This document shows positions 17,602-26,862 of a stretch of 58,709 nt of DNA, piece after piece. The notes beneath the pieces were generated by a model, which saw only the letters and a list, made by a program, of their open reading frames with translations, ran no database searches and was not told the DNA's origin. The stretch comes from WHSP01 sp964424945 (GTDB lineage: Bacteria > Gemmatimonadota > Gemmatimonadetes > Longimicrobiales > Longimicrobiaceae): contig CAYRLB010000007.1 of the NCBI GenBank assembly GCA_964424945.1, positions 1 to 58,709 of the forward strand. The letters are read 5' to 3'. Positions within the stretch are counted from its first letter, which is position 1; every line of letters begins with the position of its first letter. The position numbers were made by a program, and so were the translations under genes.

Positions 17602-18431
17602 CGCCGGGAGGAGACGCGCTTGCCGTCCGAGTCGCGCAGATCGTCCTGCGCGGCGATCGCCGACTCCAGGAAGGCGCGCGGTGCCTTCAGCCGGGTCGAG
17701 AGGTAGGCTGTATAACGGCTGCGCGCGTCATCCGCAGAGGGGAATTCCGTCGAAAGCGGATCGATAGTCAGCAGCTCATCCGGAACTGTGTCTATCACCC
17801 GCCGGATTACCGACTCGTCCAGAAGGCCAAGCGCAGCGTCGTCTGCTTCCCGCAGGTCACCGGCAACGCTGAGCAGGACGTGATCGCGAATCAGCGGGAA
17901 GGGCCCGCGGGTGCGCACCTCATCGACGCGAGGCCAATCGTGCTGCGCGTAGATCGCGGCGCCATGGTCGATCAGCCACGGTCGCTGCTCCCAGATGAGG
18001 ATGTTGGTGTTGCGGTGCGTCCGGTCAGGGTTCGTGAGGAAGGCATCCATCCAGACGACCCTTGCCGCCCACGCCGGATCGATAAGGTCGCCCGCCGCCG
18101 CTAGCGCGAAGTTGAAGGCGCCGTCCAGATATCGAAGGCCGACATTCGTGCCGTGGCTCTTCCGCAGAATATCCTGAATCTCGGGATCGGGCTCGCTGCG
18201 GCCGAAGGAGTCGGGGATCGAGACGAGGACGACCTCCGGGACGGCGAGCCCCAGAGCACTCGCAACGCCCGCGCAGATGATTTCGGCGATGAGCGCCTTG
18301 GGACCCTGACCTGCACCGCGGAACTTCACGACGAAGAGGCCATCCTCTGTATCGACCACGGCCGGCATCGACCCGCCCTCGCGGAGAGGCTGCACATATC
18401 GGTCGGCGGTCAACGTTCGGAGAGCGATCAA
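17598..18431 (-). CDS. HipA-like kinase
   Basis: 277 aa, shorter than E. coli HipA (about 440) and lacking its N-terminal subdomain. Kinase features: glycine-containing loop REGGSMPAVV, Lys36 (GLFVVKFRG), catalytic loop DAFLTNPDRTHRNTNILI with Asp136 and Asn143, and a metal-binding LIDHG (Asp155) in place of DFG. All expected catalytic residues are present, so it is probably active. Upstream in a two-gene unit with DUF3037. A toxin-antitoxin or regulatory phosphorylation role is inference; no HipB-type helix-turn-helix gene is adjacent. Confidence 0.85.
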   Translation of the reverse strand: MIALRTLTADRYVQPLREGGSMPAVVDTEDGLFVVKFRGAGQGPKALIAEIICAGVASALGLAVPEVVLVSIPDSFGRSEPDPEIQDILRKSHGTNVGLRYLDGAFNFALAAAGDLIDPAWAARVVWMDAFLTNPDRTHRNTNILIWEQRPWLIDHGAAIYAQHDWPRVDEVRTRGPFPLIRDHVLLSVAGDLREADDAALGLLDESVIRRVIDTVPDELLTIDPLSTEFPSADDARSRYTAYLSTRLKAPRAFLESAIAAQDDLRDSDGKRVSSRR

Positions 18432-18616
18432 CGTGTTCGATCCCTGGATGCGGTCACGCGGCCGGACGGACGGTAAAATCTAGAAAGAGAAGACGATCTT
18501 CGCATCAGCGCCGCGGCGCCGTGAGACCGGCCCGGGTGGTGCAGATCCCGGGATGACGCAGGTGAATCACATCGGCTGAGGCAGCATCCGTGACAAACCA
18601 GACAGGATCGAGAGAA

Positions 18617-19246
18617 ATGCTCCACCATGGATCGGGTCGCCCCCGCCCGCGCCGCCGGATTACCGCACCGCGGGACGAATTCGCCATCTCGCTGCGACAC
18701 ACGGCGCTCGTTGCAGCCCTTCTTCCCCTCTTCTTCGGCGCGTGCGGCGCAGGGTCATCCGGCGAGACGGGTGCCATCTCCGAGACCGCCGATTCCACCA
18801 TCGATCTTGAACAGTCGGCAGTGCCCGACGACATCGATACATCGCGAGCTCCGGAGACCGACACCACCTGGACCTTCTCGGTCAGCAATGCCGGAGCAGC
18901 CCTCTCACTGCGGGGAGCGGAGGATGAAGTGCTTCGCATCGCCTGTGGTCGGTCGCCGCACATCCTTACCGTTGACGTCCCGGGGTTCAGCTCCATCGCC
19001 AGCGAAGAGCGGCTCTCCTTCGGCGTCGATGGCGAACCTTTCGTCTTCGTCGCGCAGGTGACACCCCCTCCACCGAGCGGCGTCCACGCGGAACGCGAAC
19101 CGGACGAGGAATTCCTCGGGCTCTTCGTCGCTGCCAGGATGGTGAGCGCCGTCTATGGCTCGCAGACAACCGGCCCGCACATGGCGCCGGATTCAGCGGA
19201 TGCCGCGCTCTTCGTCGACGCCTGTGTGCAGGGAGGAGCGAGCTAA
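18617..19246 (+). CDS. Lipoprotein of unknown function
   Basis: 209 aa from ATG 18617; a GTG at 18590 is an alternative. A basic N-terminal tail leads into a hydrophobic stretch ending LLPLFFGAC, a lipobox, then an acidic Ser/Thr/Asp-rich linker. The mature domain (about residues 80-209) has no family I recognise. The unusually long basic n-region suggests the true start may be non-canonical and further in. Its stop overlaps by 4 bp that of the convergent SulP gene. Confidence 0.6.
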   Translation: MLHHGSGRPRPRRRITAPRDEFAISLRHTALVAALLPLFFGACGAGSSGETGAISETADSTIDLEQSAVPDDIDTSRAPETDTTWTFSVSNAGAALSLRGAEDEVLRIACGRSPHILTVDVPGFSSIASEERLSFGVDGEPFVFVAQVTPPPPSGVHAEREPDEEFLGLFVAARMVSAVYGSQTTGPHMAPDSADAALFVDACVQGGAS

Positions 19247-20904
19247 CGCACCCGCTCACCATCGTTGCGGACCATCTCCAATGCCTCTGCCAGCGTTCCG
19301 ATGACGTTCTCCTCGCCGATATCCTCCAGCAGCGTGGAGCGGCCGAGCGCCACCAGCGGCTGCGCATGAACGCCCGTCAGAATGACCCTCACGCCATCTG
19401 AACGGCTGCGGCTGATGACTTCGCTCAGCGCATGCATCCCGGTCGAGTCGATGACCGGGACGTGTCGCATCCGGATGATGAGGACTCGTGGCTTCGCGGC
19501 CAGACTCCCGACCTTCCCCTTGAAGGTTTCGGCGGCACCGAAGAAGAAGGGCCCGTTGATCTCGTACACTTCGACGCCCTCTGGAATCGCTTCGAGGTCA
19601 ACCGGCGCGTCGTCGACCAGTTCGTCATCCTCTCGGAACTCGCGCGTGATCGCTGTGACATTCGTGACCTCCGCCATCCGCTTCATGAAGAGGAAGGCGG
19701 CGAGGACGACGCCCACCTGGATCGCGACCGTCAGGTCAACGACCACGGTCAGAACGAAGGTCACGAGCAGCACCGCCAGATCGCTGCGCGGCGCACGAAA
19801 CTCGCTCCGGAAGGTGCGCCACTCGCTCATGTGGTAGGAGACCACGAGAAGGATCGCTCCGAGTGTTGCGAAGGGGATGTACCCGGCGAGGCGCCCGAAG
19901 AAGAGCGCGATCAGGAGAAGCGTGATCGAATGAACGATGCCCGCGACGGGTGTCCTCCCCCCGTTGCGGACATTCGTGGCCGTCCGGGCGATCGCACCCG
20001 TCGCGGGGATTCCCCCGAAGAGCGGGGTGACGATGTTGGCGACCCCCTGCCCCACCAGCTCCGCGTTCGAGCGATGTTTGCCGCCGATCATCCCGTCTGC
20101 GACGACAGCGGAGAGAAGGGATTCGATCGCACCGAGCAGGGCGATCGTGAAGGCAGGCCCAATGAGCGCCTGGATACGATCCCAACTTAGCGCCGGAAGA
20201 GAGGGTGCTGACAGGCGCGCTGAAATCACACCGAACCGGTCACCGAGCGTCTCGACATCGAGTCCGAAAAGGTGAACGACGAGCGTCGTGACGATCAATG
20301 CGACGAAAGGCCCGGGGACCTTCCGACTGACGCGTGGCCAGAGGATGATGATGGCCAGTGCGAGCGCCGCGACCACGACCGCACCTGGGTTTATCGTCCC
20401 GATCGCCTCGGCGTAGGCGGCCCACTTCTCGAGGAACTCCGCGGGGACCTCCCCCATCTCCAGCCCCAGCAGGTCCTTGATTTGACTGGAGAGGATGATT
20501 ACCGCGATCCCGCTTGTGAAACCTACAACCACAGGATGGGGGATGAATTTCACCGCCCCTCCGAAGCCGGCGAGCCCCATCCCCACCAGAATGAGCCCCG
20601 CCATTATCGTGGCGATGATGAGGCCGTCCACCCCATGGGTCTGGACGATCGAATAGACGATCACCACGAAGGCCCCCGTCGGGCCGCCGATCTGGACCTT
20701 CGAGCCGCCCAGCACGGAGATGAGGAAGCCGGCGATGATCGCCGTCGTCAGCCCGCGGTCGGGGGTGACCCCGCTCGCAATCGCAAAGGCAATTGCCAGC
20801 GGCAACGCCACAATGCCCACGATGACGCCGGCGGTCAGGTCGGCGGCAAACTGCTGTCGATCGTACTCCCGCAGGGTACTCCACAGCTTCGGCACCAGCA
20901 TCAT
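19243..20904 (-). CDS. SulP-family anion permease with STAS domain
   Basis: 553 aa. Membrane part (about 1-420, 12 or so segments) opens with LTAGVIVGIVALPLAIAFAI, the SulP signature, and GGSKVQIGGPTGAFVVIVYS. The cytoplasmic STAS domain (about 430-545) carries PVIDSTGMHALSEVI. SulP proteins move sulfate, bicarbonate or other anions, by H+ or Na+ coupling or exchange; the substrate cannot be read from sequence. It stands alone. Confidence 0.93.
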   Translation of the reverse strand: MMLVPKLWSTLREYDRQQFAADLTAGVIVGIVALPLAIAFAIASGVTPDRGLTTAIIAGFLISVLGGSKVQIGGPTGAFVVIVYSIVQTHGVDGLIIATIMAGLILVGMGLAGFGGAVKFIPHPVVVGFTSGIAVIILSSQIKDLLGLEMGEVPAEFLEKWAAYAEAIGTINPGAVVVAALALAIIILWPRVSRKVPGPFVALIVTTLVVHLFGLDVETLGDRFGVISARLSAPSLPALSWDRIQALIGPAFTIALLGAIESLLSAVVADGMIGGKHRSNAELVGQGVANIVTPLFGGIPATGAIARTATNVRNGGRTPVAGIVHSITLLLIALFFGRLAGYIPFATLGAILLVVSYHMSEWRTFRSEFRAPRSDLAVLLVTFVLTVVVDLTVAIQVGVVLAAFLFMKRMAEVTNVTAITREFREDDELVDDAPVDLEAIPEGVEVYEINGPFFFGAAETFKGKVGSLAAKPRVLIIRMRHVPVIDSTGMHALSEVISRSRSDGVRVILTGVHAQPLVALGRSTLLEDIGEENVIGTLAEALEMVRNDGERVR

Positions 20905-21038
20905 CGTCGTCTATCCACAGAACCGTTCCAAGGAACTCTTCCCTTCCGTCGTCGGACGCCTCACCCTTCTAATCATCATTGAAGGCCGCGAAGGGCGCCA
21001 CCAGTCTTGCTCAGCGAACCAAACTTCGGCAGGCCGGT

Positions 21039-22445
21039 TCACGCCGGCTCCCGGGCTTCGCCGAACCGGAACCCTTCCGCCCGCGCAACATAGGTGGCCG
21101 CCGTGATGTCGCCCGTCACGTTGAGAGTGGTCCGGCACATGTCCAGAATCCGGTCGACGCCGAGGATGACCGCGATGAGGGCAGGGTTCACTCCGATTGT
21201 CGCCAGTACGACGATGATGAAGGGTATCGACCCGGACGGGACACCTGCCGTTCCGATCCCGCCGATAATCGCCAGGTAGGCGACCATGATCTGCGTACCG
21301 ACCGAGAGGTCCACTCCTGCGAGCTGTGCCAGGAAGATCACCGTGACCCCTTCATAGAGTGCGGTCCCGTTCTGGTTGGCTGTCGCCCCGACTGTCAGGA
21401 CGAAGGAATTGATCTCCTTCGGTACGCGGAGATTCTCCTCCGACACGCGCAGCGCCGTCGGGAGTGTCGCGACGGAGGACGATGTCGAGAATGCCGTCAG
21501 CATCACCGTCTTGATGCGCCGGAAGAATTCGAGTGGATTGATCCCCGACAGGAAGTAGACGGCCAGCGAGTAGGTACCGAACATGTGCAGCCCGAGGCCG
21601 AGCAGCACGGTGAAGACGAACCAACCGAGCGCGCCCAGAAGGTCGAAGCCGAAGCCCGCCGTCGCGCTGAAGAGCAGCGCCGCCACCGCGTAGGGGGCGA
21701 GCTTCATGATGGCATCGATCAACTTCGCCGAAATCTCGTATAGCGCCTGCAGGAAGGAGAGAAAGGGCTCCGCCGCCTTCGGAGCGACGAGCGTCGCGGC
21801 CACCCCCAGCACGAGCCCGAAGAACATCAGGTGCAGAAGATTCGGCGTGGCGGACGCGGCCGAAGCGATGGGGTTGGAAGGAATCAGCGTCTCGAAGAGC
21901 TGCGTCAGCGGTGCTGCCCCGGCCTCACCGGGCGCGGCCTCTACCTGGGCGGCTGCAGCGGCGCCATATCGTACCTCGAGGCCAAGCGCCGTCTCGGGGG
22001 AGATGCGCTCGCCCGGCCGGATCAGGTTGACGAGCGTGATCCCGATCGCCACGGAAATCGCCGAGATGACGAGCGTATAGACAAAGGAGTGAACGCCGAC
22101 ACGGCCCACCTTCCGCACATCCCCGATGCTCGCTACTCCTACCACGAGGGACGAGAAGACGAGCGGGATCACGACCATCATGAGCAGGCGCAGGAAGAGC
22201 GTGCCGGCCGGCTGTGAGACATTGCGGACGATCCAGGCGACGGTCGGATTCTCCGCTCCGACCGTGACGTTCGCGATCAGACCAAGAACGGCTCCAATGA
22301 TGAGGCCGATAAAGATCCGGGTATGCAGCGGTTTCCCCTTCGGGGCATCGGGCGTCTCATCATCGAGGTCTGTGGTGACTTCCCGTTCAAAGGCGTCTCG
22401 AGGTGTTCCCTCCAGCCCGCGTGTTTCCTCGCTTCTGTCCGTCAA
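21039..22445 (-). CDS. Dicarboxylate/acidic amino acid:cation symporter (DAACS)
   Basis: 468 aa. A 40-residue charged cytoplasmic tail precedes the transporter. Hallmarks: serine-rich hairpin STSSSVATLPTALRVSEENL, hairpin 2 GGIGTAGVPSGSIPFIIVVL, and substrate-binding helix DRILDMCRTTLNVTGD with the Asp and Arg used for acidic amino acids in GltPh. The NMDGT motif is altered to NQNGT. Likely Na+- or H+-coupled uptake of glutamate, aspartate or C4-dicarboxylates across the inner membrane. Single gene between unrelated transporters. Confidence 0.93.
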   Translation of the reverse strand: MTDRSEETRGLEGTPRDAFEREVTTDLDDETPDAPKGKPLHTRIFIGLIIGAVLGLIANVTVGAENPTVAWIVRNVSQPAGTLFLRLLMMVVIPLVFSSLVVGVASIGDVRKVGRVGVHSFVYTLVISAISVAIGITLVNLIRPGERISPETALGLEVRYGAAAAAQVEAAPGEAGAAPLTQLFETLIPSNPIASAASATPNLLHLMFFGLVLGVAATLVAPKAAEPFLSFLQALYEISAKLIDAIMKLAPYAVAALLFSATAGFGFDLLGALGWFVFTVLLGLGLHMFGTYSLAVYFLSGINPLEFFRRIKTVMLTAFSTSSSVATLPTALRVSEENLRVPKEINSFVLTVGATANQNGTALYEGVTVIFLAQLAGVDLSVGTQIMVAYLAIIGGIGTAGVPSGSIPFIIVVLATIGVNPALIAVILGVDRILDMCRTTLNVTGDITAATYVARAEGFRFGEAREPA

Positions 22446-22483
22446 TCTCTTCTCTCCTGGCTTCGATCAGAATGAAGTGGCCG

Positions 22484-23461
22484 CTAACTCGAAGACGCTC
22501 GATCCGCATCCGCTGACGCCGGGCGCGCGGGGGCTCGCTCGAGTGCCTCGCGATCCCAGTTCCCCAGCGACGCAGCCGCCGCGTACACATCCCTGAAGAA
22601 GGTCTCCACCTCCCCCTCCGGATCCTCCTGCCGGTGGACTGCACTGTAGGGCAGAACCCACTCTCTCAGCTCCGGATGGTAGCGGGCGCCCTCGGGCCTG
22701 ACGATGGCGTCCGCAAACCCGGCCGGCTCGGGGTAGGCGTAGGCGTAGAATGCCGGTTCCTCCATCGGTCCCCCCACGGTGCCGGGCCACCACCCTGCGC
22801 TCATGCACTCATGCGAATAGGCGTCGCGGGCGATCCAGTCGGCAAGGTTCGGAACTCCGCCCGGGTGCTCGGGCGCAGGCCGTCCCGAAAAGCGCGTATG
22901 GGCGATATCGAACGCACCCCACCAGAAGTGTATCGGGCTCACTTTGCCGATGAAGCCGGTCCTGAACCGCTGAAGCACCCGCTCCGTGCTCAGGAGGATG
23001 TTCCAGCAGCGGCGCATCGCGTCTCCATCGTAGTTTCGGCGGACCCCGTCGTGGGTAAAGGGGACAGGATCCCCGATTTCGACCGGCACCTCCCATATCC
23101 GGGCCGACGCCTCCGCCTCTCCCAACAGGCTCAGAAAGTCTCCATACATCTCAGCGACGGAACAACTTCGGAGGGGAGCGCTGAAGGAGAGACCATCCTC
23201 CCTCGCCACCCTGAGCCGTTCGTCGACGAAGTCGAGTTCCACCTCGATTACCGCGGTCCCTGACGGCACCGGGCCGGTGGTCAGGCCGCGCGCGGTCAGA
23301 TAGAGCGCTGTGTGCCAGGTATGATTCTGGGGCGGCGACAGCGCCACCCGTAACTTTCCCAGCATCTGCGTCCAGAGGTGGACGGCGCTGTACGTCTCCT
23401 GCCAGCTTTCGAGCCGCAGCTCCGGCCAGCGACTTCCCTTTCCGGCGTCCCTGTCTTTCAT
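22484..23461 (-). CDS. DUF5996 family protein
   Basis: 325 aa, soluble. Signature segments WPELRLESWQETYSAVHLWT, KLRVALSPPQNHTWHTALYL, SPIHFWWGAFDIAHTRFSGR and HECMSAGWWPG belong to DUF5996, a widespread bacterial family of unknown function. It sits 38 bp downstream of the symporter start on the same strand and is divergent from the Liv operon. Confidence 0.85.
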   Translation of the reverse strand: MKDRDAGKGSRWPELRLESWQETYSAVHLWTQMLGKLRVALSPPQNHTWHTALYLTARGLTTGPVPSGTAVIEVELDFVDERLRVAREDGLSFSAPLRSCSVAEMYGDFLSLLGEAEASARIWEVPVEIGDPVPFTHDGVRRNYDGDAMRRCWNILLSTERVLQRFRTGFIGKVSPIHFWWGAFDIAHTRFSGRPAPEHPGGVPNLADWIARDAYSHECMSAGWWPGTVGGPMEEPAFYAYAYPEPAGFADAIVRPEGARYHPELREWVLPYSAVHRQEDPEGEVETFFRDVYAAAASLGNWDREALERAPARPASADADRASSS

Positions 23462-23674
23462 TTCGGCTCCTGGCGGAAGGGTGAAGAGAATCCGCGCGGC
23501 GAGGGTACCGACACATCTGACGGAAGCACAGATGTGAAGATGCGGGAAGCGCGACTGCAGGAGCGCTCAGGTGCCCGCAACGCACAGCGAGTTCATGAAC
23601 GATTTGCCGGCCTTTCGGAGCGTGCGTATTGTTCGCGGTCCAGCAAAGTGGCCGTCACCATCGAGAGGGAGCGC

Positions 23675-24817
23675 ATGAGACATTTTCAGTGGGTACTCGC
23701 ACTCGGTCTTTGCGCAGCATCGGTACTCGTCGGCTGTCAGGGCGGCCAGGGCGGATCCGACGATGAGATCGTCATCGGCGAGTTCGGGTCGCTGACCGGA
23801 ACCCAGGCCACGTTCGGCATCTCCACACGGAACGGGATCGACCTCGCGATCGAGCAGGTCAATGCGGCCGGTGGGGTGCTCGGCAAGCGCGTACGGGTGA
23901 TTGTGGAGGATGATCAGGGCCTGCCCTCGGAGGCACAGACGGCGGTCACCAAGCTGATTACGAGGGACCGGGTCGTAGCGGTTCTCGGAGAAGTAGCCTC
24001 CTCGAACACCCTCGCAGCCGCTCCCGTCGCCCAGGCGAACCGAATCCCCCTGATCACGCCGTCCTCCACAAACCCGCGCGTCACCGATATCGGCGACTAT
24101 ATCTTCCGGGTCTGCTTCATCGATCCCTTTCAGGGGCTTGTGATGGCGAAGTTCACCGCCGAAAGCCTCGGCCTCCGCAGAGTCGCCATCCTTCGCGACA
24201 TCCGCAATGATTATTCGGTAGGACTTGCGGATGTGTTCGCGGAGAGCTTCGCCGCGATGGGGGGTGAGATCGTCGCCGATCTCAGCTACAGCAAGGACGA
24301 TACGGACTTCAGCGCACAGCTCACGGCGATTGTCCCGAGCCGTCCGGAGGCCATCTTCGTGCCGGGCTACTATACGGAGGTCGGGCTCATCGCGCGGCAG
24401 GCGCGGCAGCTCGGTCTGAACGTCCCCCTTCTCGGCGGCGACGGCTGGGACTCGCCCCGGCTGACCGAGATCGGTGGCGACGCGCTCAACGGCTCCTACT
24501 TCTCGAACCATTACACCGCAGACGACCCGAACCCGGCGATCCAGACGTTCGTCACGGAGTATCGTGCGCGCTTCAACCAGACGCCCGACGGGCTGGCGGC
24601 GCTCGGCTATGACGCGGCGAACATCCTCTTCGACGCGATGCGCCGGGCGAATTCGACGGAACCCGAAGCCGTGCGTGATGCCCTCGCTGCTACCGTCGAC
24701 TTTGCCGGCGTGACGGGCGTCATCACGATCGACGAGAATCGCAACGCTGCGAAGCCCGCCGTCATTCTGCGCGTGACCGATGGCGCGTACGAGTACGTCG
24801 AGACGATCACCCCGTAA
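23675..24817 (+). CDS. livJ: Branched-chain amino acid ABC transporter, substrate-binding lipoprotein
   Basis: 380 aa from ATG 23675, preceded by GAGGGAG. The frame is open further upstream but the lipoprotein signal (MRHFQWVLALGLCAASVLVG then Cys21) fixes this start. Type I periplasmic-binding fold of the Leu/Ile/Val family: EIVIGEFGSLTGTQATFGIS, NAAGGVLGKRVRVIVEDDQG, GEVASSNTLAAAPVAQ. Captures amino acids or related amides for the permease encoded downstream. First gene of livJHMGF; livH begins 7 bp after its stop. Confidence 0.92.
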   Translation: MRHFQWVLALGLCAASVLVGCQGGQGGSDDEIVIGEFGSLTGTQATFGISTRNGIDLAIEQVNAAGGVLGKRVRVIVEDDQGLPSEAQTAVTKLITRDRVVAVLGEVASSNTLAAAPVAQANRIPLITPSSTNPRVTDIGDYIFRVCFIDPFQGLVMAKFTAESLGLRRVAILRDIRNDYSVGLADVFAESFAAMGGEIVADLSYSKDDTDFSAQLTAIVPSRPEAIFVPGYYTEVGLIARQARQLGLNVPLLGGDGWDSPRLTEIGGDALNGSYFSNHYTADDPNPAIQTFVTEYRARFNQTPDGLAALGYDAANILFDAMRRANSTEPEAVRDALAATVDFAGVTGVITIDENRNAAKPAVILRVTDGAYEYVETITP

Positions 24818-24824
24818 GCCCCCC

Positions 24825-25886
24825 GTGGAAACCTTTCTTCAGCAGCTCATCAACGGGATCGCCCAGGGAAGCGCTTACGCGCTGATCGCCCTGGGCTACA
24901 CGATGGTGTATGGCGTTCTGAAGCTGATCAACTTCGCCCACGGCGATGTGTATATGATCGGTGCCTTCATGGGGTATTACATCGCCAACAGCGCGTGGAT
25001 GCAGGGGGCGGTGGGATCCTCACTCTTCGGCGTGATCGTGGTGATGCTGGGATCGATGGCGATCTGCGCGTGCATCGGCATGCTGATCGAGCGCTTCGCC
25101 TACCGTCCTGGGCGGGGTGATGCCCCGTGGGCAATCGTATTCTGGCTCGCGATCCTCGGCGCCAGCATCGGGCGGATGGCGGGCGGGACGACGCTCTCGA
25201 TGATCATCGGGGCAGCGGTCGGCGCCGGGATCGGGTACGGGCTCGAGCGCGCAGGACTGAGGCCGGCGCGTCGCTCCACGCACCTCTCGATCCTCATCAC
25301 CGCAATCGGCGTCTCCCTCTTCCTCGAGAATGGCGGACAGCTCACCTTCGGGGCCGACCCGAAGTTCTTCCCGACGATCCTCCCTAGCATTCTCTGGGAG
25401 GTCGGCCCACTGCGGATCGACAGTCAGCGCGTCGTGGTGCTCGTGGTGTCGCTCCTTCTCATGGCCGGATTGACCGTGATCGTGAACTTTACGCGGACGG
25501 GGAAGGCGATGCGCGCGGTCTCCTTCAACCTCGATGCGGCCAAGCTGATGGGGATCAACACGGACCGCATCATCTCCTTCACCTTCGCGCTCGGCTCAGC
25601 GCTGGCGGCGGCGGGGGGCATCATGGTCTCGCTGCTCTACCCCCGGATCGACCCGCTGATGGGGATCATGCCGGGACTGAAGGCGTTCGTCGCGGCAGTT
25701 CTCGGCGGGATCGGCAGCATCCCCGGCGCGATGATCGGCGGACTGATCATCGGGCTGGCGGAGGTCATGGCTGTCGGCTACGGCAGCTCGACCTACCGGG
25801 ACGCGATCGCCTTCATCATCCTCGTGCTGATCCTGTTGCTGAAGCCGTCCGGTATCATGGGCAGGGGAATCGTGGAGAAGGTATGA
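24825..25886 (+). CDS. livH: Branched-chain amino acid ABC transporter permease LivH
   Basis: 353 aa from GTG 24825, giving the standard LivH start (FLQQLINGIAQGSAYALIAL). Permease signature: GYTMVYGVLKLINFAHGDVY and later KAFVAAVLGGIGSIPGAMIG. Longer than typical LivH (about 300) because of an extra glycine-rich hydrophobic stretch near residues 100-145. Overlaps livM by 4 bp. Confidence 0.93.
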   Translation: METFLQQLINGIAQGSAYALIALGYTMVYGVLKLINFAHGDVYMIGAFMGYYIANSAWMQGAVGSSLFGVIVVMLGSMAICACIGMLIERFAYRPGRGDAPWAIVFWLAILGASIGRMAGGTTLSMIIGAAVGAGIGYGLERAGLRPARRSTHLSILITAIGVSLFLENGGQLTFGADPKFFPTILPSILWEVGPLRIDSQRVVVLVVSLLLMAGLTVIVNFTRTGKAMRAVSFNLDAAKLMGINTDRIISFTFALGSALAAAGGIMVSLLYPRIDPLMGIMPGLKAFVAAVLGGIGSIPGAMIGGLIIGLAEVMAVGYGSSTYRDAIAFIILVLILLLKPSGIMGRGIVEKV

Positions 25887-26854
25887 AGAAGTGGCTCCCG
25901 CTCCTCGCCGTGATCCCGGTCCTCCTGATACTTCAGAACATCCTTCCCGTCCTCATCGGGGCCTACAACTATCAGATTCTGGGGCTCGTCGGGATCAACA
26001 TCATCCTGGCGGTAAGCCTCAATCTCATCAACGGAACGACGGGTCAGTTCTCGATCGGCCACGCGGGGTTCTACGCGATCGGTGCGTACTCGTGCGCCTA
26101 CTTCGTCAGCCTTGCGCAGGCGCCATTCCGTGAAGCGACGGCCTTCCTTCCGGCGACGGCACAGAACACCATCCTCCTCCTTCTCGGTCTGACCGTCGCC
26201 GCGATACTTTCGGCGTTCGCGGGGCTCCTCGTCGGAATCCCTTCGCTGCGCCTGCGCGGGGATTACCTGGCGATTGTGACCCTCGGATTCGGCGAGATCA
26301 TCCGGGTGCTCATCGTCAACATCGACGCGATCGGAGGAGCCCGTGGGTTCGCGGGGATCGCTCCGCTGAGCAACTTCTTCTGGATCTTCCTGTTCGTGGT
26401 GATCACGGTGGTGACCGTCCGCAACATCGTTCATTCGAGCTATGGGCGCGCCTTCGTCTCCATCCGTGACGACGAAACCGCGGCGACCGCGATGGGCGTC
26501 GACACCACCCGCTACAAGGTCCTCTCCTTCGTGGTGAGCTCCATGTTCGCGGGGATCGCGGGCGGACTCTTCGCACACTTCACGATGTACCTGCACCCGA
26601 ATTCCTTCCTCTTCATCACCTCCTTCTACGTGATCATCATGATCGTGGTGGGTGGGCTGGGGAGCATCGGAGGAGCGGTTGTGGGCGCCGTGCTGGTGAC
26701 GGTCATGCTCGAGGTCTTCCGCGAGTTCGGTGCGTTCCGCCTCGTCAACTTCTCCGTTCTGCTCGTCCTGATCATGATCTATCGGCCCCAGGGGCTGTTC
26801 GGTGGCTGGAAGATGCCGCGGCTCCGGTCGCGTTCGACCGCAGTGCTGAAGTAG
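25883..26854 (+). CDS. livM: Branched-chain amino acid ABC transporter permease LivM
   Basis: 323 aa inner-membrane permease. Conserved LNLINGTTGQFSIGHAGFYA and LRLRGDYLAIVTLGFGEIIR, plus the C-terminal VVGGLGSIGGAVVGAV. Pairs with LivH to form the channel. The start ATG overlaps the livH stop; livG follows after 8 bp. Confidence 0.94.
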   Translation: MKKWLPLLAVIPVLLILQNILPVLIGAYNYQILGLVGINIILAVSLNLINGTTGQFSIGHAGFYAIGAYSCAYFVSLAQAPFREATAFLPATAQNTILLLLGLTVAAILSAFAGLLVGIPSLRLRGDYLAIVTLGFGEIIRVLIVNIDAIGGARGFAGIAPLSNFFWIFLFVVITVVTVRNIVHSSYGRAFVSIRDDETAATAMGVDTTRYKVLSFVVSSMFAGIAGGLFAHFTMYLHPNSFLFITSFYVIIMIVVGGLGSIGGAVVGAVLVTVMLEVFREFGAFRLVNFSVLLVLIMIYRPQGLFGGWKMPRLRSRSTAVLK

Positions 26855-26862
26855 AGGCGTCG

